A stretch of DNA of 10,000 bases, taken from positions 1 to 10,000 of the forward strand of contig JAIWNU010000004.1 of assembly GCA_020216655.1 (NCBI GenBank). Reading direction: 5' to 3'. The stretch is from Treponema sp. GTDB taxonomy: Bacteria > Spirochaetota > Spirochaetia > Treponematales > Breznakiellaceae. Numbering within the stretch: the first letter of the stretch is position 1; each line of letters begins with the position of its first letter. Shown piece by piece: positions 6,004-10,000 of this stretch. The notes below the pieces were generated by a model that saw only the letters and a list, made by a program, of their open reading frames with translations, was not told where the DNA came from and ran no database searches. The position numbers and the translations under genes were made by a program.

Positions 6004-6711
6004 ATGAGCGGAACATATAAACGCCGGCCCCCTTGCTATATAGGGATAAGATTTTTCCTAACCCTGTCACTGTTTTTTCTGTGCGGCAGGCTTCCTGTTA
6101 TCCATGCTGCCGATATTAATTGGTCTATAAAAGGCTCGATATTTTTTATTCCTGAGGACAACGGCTTAGAAGGGGATCCCATGCCGGTGCTCCCCATGCC
6201 GGGATTCAGCGGTGAATTTACTCTGCCTTATAACCTCTCTCTCGGCACCGCCTATGATTTATACGCCACCTATTACGGGTATAGTACTACTTTGGAGAGG
6301 GCTGTTCCGGTTGCCATAGAAAACCGGTCCACCTTCGTACTCGGTAACCTTCTTTCGTTCTATGCGTCCTATGTAATGAACATTCCGGCCCTAACACCCT
6401 CGGGGCTCAGACTTAGGTTTTCCGGCGGATTCAGTGTGGATGCCCGGCTTTGCCTTATTGCAGATGGCCTCGAAGGCGCTGATCTGGAAGACGCCGCGTC
6501 CCAAACCGCACAAGTTACAAGCTATTTCTGGTCTAATGCCCGTTGGTTCTTTCCCTTTACCGGCTTTGGAATCGATTTTGTAAGGCTGGGAAATACCTGG
6601 ATCGGTGTGGAAGGAAGGGTTTGGTATCCCCTGTATCGTACATGGTCAGGGGATACAGCACCAGCCGCAGAAGGCTGGCGCGTTGCTGCAGGACTAAGGG
6701 TTTCGTTTTAG
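6004..6711 (+). CDS. Secreted protein, probable small outer-membrane beta-barrel, unknown function
   Basis: A 235 aa protein from the ATG at 6004. The N-terminus has basic residues (YKRRPP), a hydrophobic core (FFLTLSLFFL) and a likely signal peptidase I site after VIHA (residue 35). The mature part has alternating aromatic and polar strands, for example NLSLGTAYDLYATYYGYS, LRLRFSGGFSVDARL, TGFGIDFVRL and NTWIGVEGRVWYPLY. It ends GWRVAAGLRVSF with a terminal Phe, as in proteins inserted by the BAM complex. About 200 mature residues would suit a barrel of 8-10 strands, which is inference. The start is uncertain: AGGAG at 5982-5986 is 17 nt from this ATG, and the GTG at 5986 overlaps it. The gene begins 30 bp after lipoprotein B in the same frame, separated by a single TAA. 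Its TAG overlaps the stop of the convergent glutaredoxin-like gene. Confidence 0.75.
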   Translation: MSGTYKRRPPCYIGIRFFLTLSLFFLCGRLPVIHAADINWSIKGSIFFIPEDNGLEGDPMPVLPMPGFSGEFTLPYNLSLGTAYDLYATYYGYSTTLERAVPVAIENRSTFVLGNLLSFYASYVMNIPALTPSGLRLRFSGGFSVDARLCLIADGLEGADLEDAASQTAQVTSYFWSNARWFFPFTGFGIDFVRLGNTWIGVEGRVWYPLYRTWSGDTAPAAEGWRVAAGLRVSF

Positions 6712-6938
6712 CGGTTTAAGGCCCGGTCGATTTCGGCCTTGTTAAAGCCAATAATTATCTTTCCGTTGATGTCTACCACGGGAACACCCATCTGACCGGA
6801 CTTGCGGACCATTTCTTCTGCCCGCCGCTGGTCCCGGCCCACATCAAAATCGGTAAAGGGAACGCCTTTCTGGCGCAGATAGTTTTTTACCATAGTGCAG
6901 TAGGGACAACTCTGTGTGGAATATACGTTAACAGCCAT
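6708..6938 (-). CDS. Glutaredoxin-like thiol oxidoreductase (NrdH/YruB-like, CPYC)
   Basis: A 76 aa cytoplasmic thioredoxin-fold protein. The redox motif is C11-P-Y-C14 near the start (VYSTQSCPYC), Val52-Pro53 is the cis-proline segment (GQMGVPVVDING), and residues 63-71 (IGFNKAEID) form the last turn and helix. Length and motif fit small glutaredoxin-like proteins, which use glutathione or a thioredoxin reductase to reduce disulfides. CPYC is the classical glutaredoxin site, but the short compact form resembles NrdH and YruB-type proteins. No ribonucleotide reductase gene is adjacent, so I do not assign nrdH. An AAGGAGG is 6 nt from the ATG, the strongest ribosome binding site in the window, and a promoter-like element lies just upstream. 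It reads in the same direction as mnmE-mnmG, 119 bp downstream, and ends tail-to-tail with the plus-strand envelope genes. Confidence 0.92.
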   Translation of the reverse strand: MAVNVYSTQSCPYCTMVKNYLRQKGVPFTDFDVGRDQRRAEEMVRKSGQMGVPVVDINGKIIIGFNKAEIDRALNR

Positions 6939-6983
6939 ATCAATCCTCCTTGAATGCTCTTAAATTGCAATTCTTATACATAT

Positions 6984-7012
6984 AAAATATAATATATATA
7001 AAAAATAGTCAA
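6984..7012 (-). promoter_or_regulatory. Candidate promoter of the glutaredoxin-like gene
   Basis: On the minus strand TTGACT (7012-7007) is followed after 17 bp by TATTTT (6989-6984), within a run of almost pure A/T (about 6978-7006). It would give a leader of about 40 nt before the ATG at 6938, which has an excellent ribosome binding site. An independent promoter would separate this gene from mnmG upstream. The T-rich part could instead aid termination after mnmG, but no GC stem precedes it. Confidence 0.5.
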
Positions 7013-7057
7013 GGGGAATCGAAACGGCCCAATCGAACTCTGCTATGAAACCAGGTT

Positions 7058-8968
7058 TTAGCTTTCTTCCGCGTACCGTTTGGCGGTCATAATGAGAACC
7101 GCAATGTCTCCTTGCCGCACCCCGTTAATACGGCTCGCTTGTCCTATGGTGAGGGGCCTTATTTTCATGAGTTTTTCCTTGGCTTCTGCGGAAAGACCCA
7201 AAATTGTCTTGTAATCCAGGTCCGGCGGCAGTTTCATGGCCTCCATTTTCGCGGTCCTGGCAGCGGCCCGCCGTTCCTTTTCGATGTATCCCGCGTATTT
7301 AATGTCCAGGCTGACCCGCTCTACCCATTCCCGGGGATACTGGTCCAGTTCGGGGGCAAAGATCTTAATGTGCTCAAGCTGAACCTGGGAATTAGTGAGG
7401 GCCCGTTCCAAAGATTCGCCGATATGGGGAGTAAGGACCGGATCCAGATTGATGAAATTCTCCTGGTTCTGCCCGCTTTCCCCGCTCTGGTTAGGCGGAG
7501 CAGGGGGTGCGGAACTGACTTTCCGAGAACGGAGGAGCTCCGTAATCTCATCCAAAGTTTGCACCTTTTTCTGGAACCGTTCCCAGCGTTGGTCATCCAC
7601 AAGGGCCAGGGCCCGGCCGCGGGGGGTGAGCCGGGAGTCCGCCGTATCGTGGCGGAGCATGAGCCGGTGTTCGGCCCGGCTTGTGAACATACGGTAGGGT
7701 TCCTTGGTGCCCAGGGTCGTGAGGTCATCTATCAAGACCCCGATATAGGCTTCGGAGCGTTCAAGGATGAAGGGCTCCTTGCCAAGGATTTTCATGGCCG
7801 CGTTAATGCCCGCTACGATACCCTGGGCTGCCGCTTCCTCGTAGCCTGAGCTTCCGTTGGTTTGTCCTGCCACAAAGAGGCCCGAAAGCCGCTTGGATTC
7901 CAAAGAGGGGTAGAGGTCCTGGGGATCCAGGTAATCGTATTCCACCGCATAGGCGGGACGGACTACCCGGGCTTCTTCCAGGCCGGGGAGGCTATGGATA
8001 AAGTCTACCTGCACATCCTCGGGGAGGGAACTGGATGCGCCGTTCAGGTACATTTCGTTGGTTTCGAGACTTTCTGGTTCAATAAAAATATGGTGCCGCT
8101 CCCGGTCAGGGAAGCGAACCACCTTGTCTTCCAGGGAAGGGCAGTACCGGGGGCCCACACCGACAATTTTGCCGCCGTAGAGGGGAGACCGGTGTATGTT
8201 CCTTTGGATAATTTCGTGGGTTTTTTCGGTGGTGTAGGTAATCCAGCAGGGAACCGAGGGCCGGTTAAGGCGGCTATCCGCTTCTATATCAAAGGTAAAG
8301 GGCAGGGCTTCTTCGCCGTCCTGCCGTTCGAGCCGACTATAGTCAATGGTTTCCCCGGCGATGCGGGCGGGGGTCCCGGTCTTAAGGCGCCCCACGGGAA
8401 AACCCCGGCGGCGCAGGCTGGTGCCGAGCCCGATGGCTGCCCCTTCGCCGAGGCGGCCCATGGGCGCGTCGTATTCGCCGATAAAAATCTTACCTTCCAT
8501 AAAGGTACCGGTGGCGAGGATGGCGGCCCGGCAGCCGATCCGGTGCCCCCGTTCGGTCACCACCCCTTCGAGCCGCTGGCCGTCTTCGGAAACGATAAGG
8601 TCTACCACGGTGTCCATGAACACATGAAGGTTCTTTTGCCCCTCGACGGCTGACCGGGCCGCCGCCTGATACAGCCACTTATCCGCCTGGGCCCGGGGCG
8701 CCTGCACCGCAGGTCCCCGGGAGCGGTTCAGTACCCGGTACTGGATCAGGGTCGCATCGATCAGTTTGGCCATCTGGCCGCCCAAGGCGTCTACTTCGCG
8801 GACCAGGTTCCCCTTGGAAAGCCCGCCGATAGCGGGGTTGCAGGAAAGGGCCCCGATTTTATCGGGATTCTGGGTGATAAGAAGTGTTTTAAGTCCCAGG
8901 CGGGCCCCCGCCAAGGATGCTTCTATCCCCGCGTGTCCCCCGCCTACCACGATAATGTCGTAATCCAT
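7058..8968 (-). CDS. mnmG: MnmG (GidA), FAD-dependent tRNA wobble-uridine modification enzyme
   Basis: A 636 aa protein, close to the usual length of about 630. With MnmE it installs the (carboxymethyl)aminomethyl group at C5 of U34 in certain tRNAs, using FAD, NADH, methylene-tetrahydrofolate and glycine or ammonium. The Rossmann FAD motif is [12 protein letters not shown] at residues 7-18. The two conserved cysteines are Cys43 in LSCNPAIGG and Cys276 in [12 protein letters not shown], the first MnmG signature. The second signature is [17 protein letters not shown] at 368-383. The tRNA-contacting block [17 protein letters not shown] spans 423-439. The C-terminal helical domain ends with [20 protein letters not shown] Pro/Gly/Asn/Gln-rich stretch (about 485-504) occupies a variable part of that domain. 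AGGA overlapping the mnmE stop lies 7 nt before the ATG. No clear terminator follows the stop. Confidence 0.98.
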   Translation of the reverse strand: MDYDIIVVGGGHAGIEASLAGARLGLKTLLITQNPDKIGALSCNPAIGGLSKGNLVREVDALGGQMAKLIDATLIQYRVLNRSRGPAVQAPRAQADKWLYQAAARSAVEGQKNLHVFMDTVVDLIVSEDGQRLEGVVTERGHRIGCRAAILATGTFMEGKIFIGEYDAPMGRLGEGAAIGLGTSLRRRGFPVGRLKTGTPARIAGETIDYSRLERQDGEEALPFTFDIEADSRLNRPSVPCWITYTTEKTHEIIQRNIHRSPLYGGKIVGVGPRYCPSLEDKVVRFPDRERHHIFIEPESLETNEMYLNGASSSLPEDVQVDFIHSLPGLEEARVVRPAYAVEYDYLDPQDLYPSLESKRLSGLFVAGQTNGSSGYEEAAAQGIVAGINAAMKILGKEPFILERSEAYIGVLIDDLTTLGTKEPYRMFTSRAEHRLMLRHDTADSRLTPRGRALALVDDQRWERFQKKVQTLDEITELLRSRKVSSAPPAPPNQSGESGQNQENFINLDPVLTPHIGESLERALTNSQVQLEHIKIFAPELDQYPREWVERVSLDIKYAGYIEKERRAAARTAKMEAMKLPPDLDYKTILGLSAEAKEKLMKIRPLTIGQASRINGVRQGDIAVLIMTAKRYAEES

Positions 8969-8977
8969 AGTGTGATC

Positions 8978-10000
8978 CTATTTGCCGACACAGAAGCGGC
9001 TGAACATGGTTTCTAGTATTTCTGCGGTAGATACTTCGCCGGTAATTTCCCCCAGGGCTTCCACCGCTTCCCGGAGTTCCGGGGCGATAAGATCTAGTGG
9101 GGCGCGCTGGTCCGCCAGGGTCAAAGCTTCTTTAAGGGCTTCTATAGCCCGGTCTACCAGGGCTTTTTGCCGTTCCGAAGCAATGCCGACAACCGCTTTG
9201 CTTTGACTGCCTGCTATGAGCGCCGAATCTGATCCGCCGCTTAAGGCTTCTTTCATGGCATGGGCAAGCTCCGGTATGCCGATCCCTGTCTTGGCGCTTA
9301 CGGGGAGCACCCTGGGCGAGGGATTTGGCTCTGTTTCGGGAAGGGGGCTAACGAGAGGGGCCACATCTGCCTTGTTCCAGACCACAAGGAGGGGAGCCGC
9401 ATCCCGGCCTTCCCACAGTTCGCTCCGGCGGTATTCATCAAGAAGCCCTAGGTCTTCCGATTCAAAGCCCCGGCTGCCGTCCACAATATACAGAATAAGG
9501 TCTGCGCTCTGTACAATGCTTTTGCTGCGTTCTACCCCGATTTGCTCAATCGGATCTTCTGCGCGGCGAAGGCCCGCCGTATCCACAAGCCGGACCGGAA
9601 TGCCCTCCAGGGATATCCAGGCTTCTATGTAGTCCCGGGTCGTACCGGGGATATCTGTTACAATAGATCGTTCTTCATTTAAAAGCCGGTTAAAGAGGCT
9701 CGACTTGCCCGCATTAGGACGCCCCGCAATGGCCACCAAAGCCCCGTCCCGGTAGAGTTTTTCGATCCGGTAGGACGCTGCAAGTCTTTCCAGGGTTTCC
9801 AAGGCCTCTTCTACCCGTTTCCGGTCCGGCAGAAGTCCCGCTGCTTCCGCGGCAGGGAGGGGAACCTGATCCGGGTTTTGGCAATCCAGGGCGAGGCCGT
9901 CTTCCGCGATAGCCGATACGCCGTCATCCTCTGAATAATCTAAAAAGAGTTCTGTGGCAGCCAGGGCATGAACCAGGTCTTCTTTTATTGCCCGGATTTC
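8978..10000 (-). CDS. mnmE: MnmE (TrmE) tRNA-modification GTPase, N-terminus outside window
   Basis: The open frame continues without a stop to the window edge, giving 340 visible residues of an expected 450-480. The missing part is the N-terminal tetrahydrofolate-binding domain. Residues 1-90 belong to the helical domain (VHALAATELFLDYSEDD). The inserted G domain follows: G1 GRPNAGKSS at 93-101, G2 GTTRD at 119-123, G3 DTAGLRR from 140, G4 NKAD at 209-212, and SAKTG near 235. The protein ends in FCVGK; the C-terminal FC(I/V)GK cysteine is the family hallmark needed for tRNA modification. A TTG at 9802 is an internal leucine codon, not a start. An Asp/Pro/Gln stretch of about 20 residues (visible residues 30-49) appears longer than usual in the helical domain. 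mnmG starts 9 bp after this stop, so the two form one operon encoding the MnmEG complex. Confidence 0.98.
   Translation of the reverse strand, partial: EIRAIKEDLVHALAATELFLDYSEDDGVSAIAEDGLALDCQNPDQVPLPAAEAAGLLPDRKRVEEALETLERLAASYRIEKLYRDGALVAIAGRPNAGKSSLFNRLLNEERSIVTDIPGTTRDYIEAWISLEGIPVRLVDTAGLRRAEDPIEQIGVERSKSIVQSADLILYIVDGSRGFESEDLGLLDEYRRSELWEGRDAAPLLVVWNKADVAPLVSPLPETEPNPSPRVLPVSAKTGIGIPELAHAMKEALSGGSDSALIAGSQSKAVVGIASERQKALVDRAIEALKEALTLADQRAPLDLIAPELREAVEALGEITGEVSTAEILETMFSRFCVGK

Noticed and set aside
6661..6678. CCAGCC / GGCTGG hairpin with a 6-nt loop near the end of the barrel-like gene
   Set aside because: It lies inside the coding region and has no adjacent T-run, so it is not a convincing intrinsic terminator.
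7013..7057. Possible terminator after mnmG (AAACC T GGTTT near the stop, T-run further on)
   Set aside because: The stem is 5 bp with a single-base loop and cannot fold as a hairpin. The T-run is about 45 bases away and fits better as promoter spacer for the next gene.
7112..8653. Long open frames on the plus strand opposite mnmG (7112-7849 and 7862-8653)
   Set aside because: They lie wholly antisense to a well-supported mnmG, resemble no protein, and are expected from GC-rich codon use in the real gene.

Overview
The window most likely comes from a spirochaete, probably a Treponema-like bacterium. This is inferred from two lipoproteins with loose spirochaete-type lipoboxes, a further secreted protein with an outer-membrane-like C-terminus, and a CarD gene running directly into ispD. 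No rRNA or other marker is present to fix the genus. Coding density is very high and the longest gap between genes is 119 bp. I see no mobile element, CRISPR array, tRNA or rRNA.

Left block, minus strand, about 3764 down to 1: four genes read in one direction with almost no spacing. In transcription order they are a 472-479 aa soluble helical protein of unknown function, a lipoprotein solute-binding protein of the OppA/DppA (SBP_bac_5) family, a CarD/CdnL RNA-polymerase-binding regulator, and the first 13 codons of ispD, which is cut by the window edge. The block mixes an envelope nutrient receptor, a transcription factor and an isoprenoid enzyme.

Middle block, plus strand, 3804 to 6711: three closely spaced genes that diverge from the left block. 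They encode two unrecognised lipoproteins (A and B) and a secreted protein with a C-terminal phenylalanine that looks like a small outer-membrane beta-barrel. None can be assigned to a known family from sequence alone. They look like a co-expressed envelope set and are the least explained part of the window.

Right block, minus strand, 10000 down to 6708: mnmE (5' end outside the window) and mnmG are 9 bp apart. Together they encode the complex that makes the (carboxymethyl)aminomethyl modification of the wobble uridine in certain tRNAs. Downstream, behind its own AT-rich promoter, is a 76 aa glutaredoxin-like protein with a CPYC active site. Its stop codon overlaps that of the middle block in a tail-to-tail arrangement.

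Small-scale structure of note: minicistrons of 3 and 5 codons whose stops overlap the start codons of lipoprotein A and carD, a Shine-Dalgarno core in the loop of a small hairpin before lipoprotein B, and a 10-residue Ala/Ser/Pro tandem repeat inside lipoprotein B.
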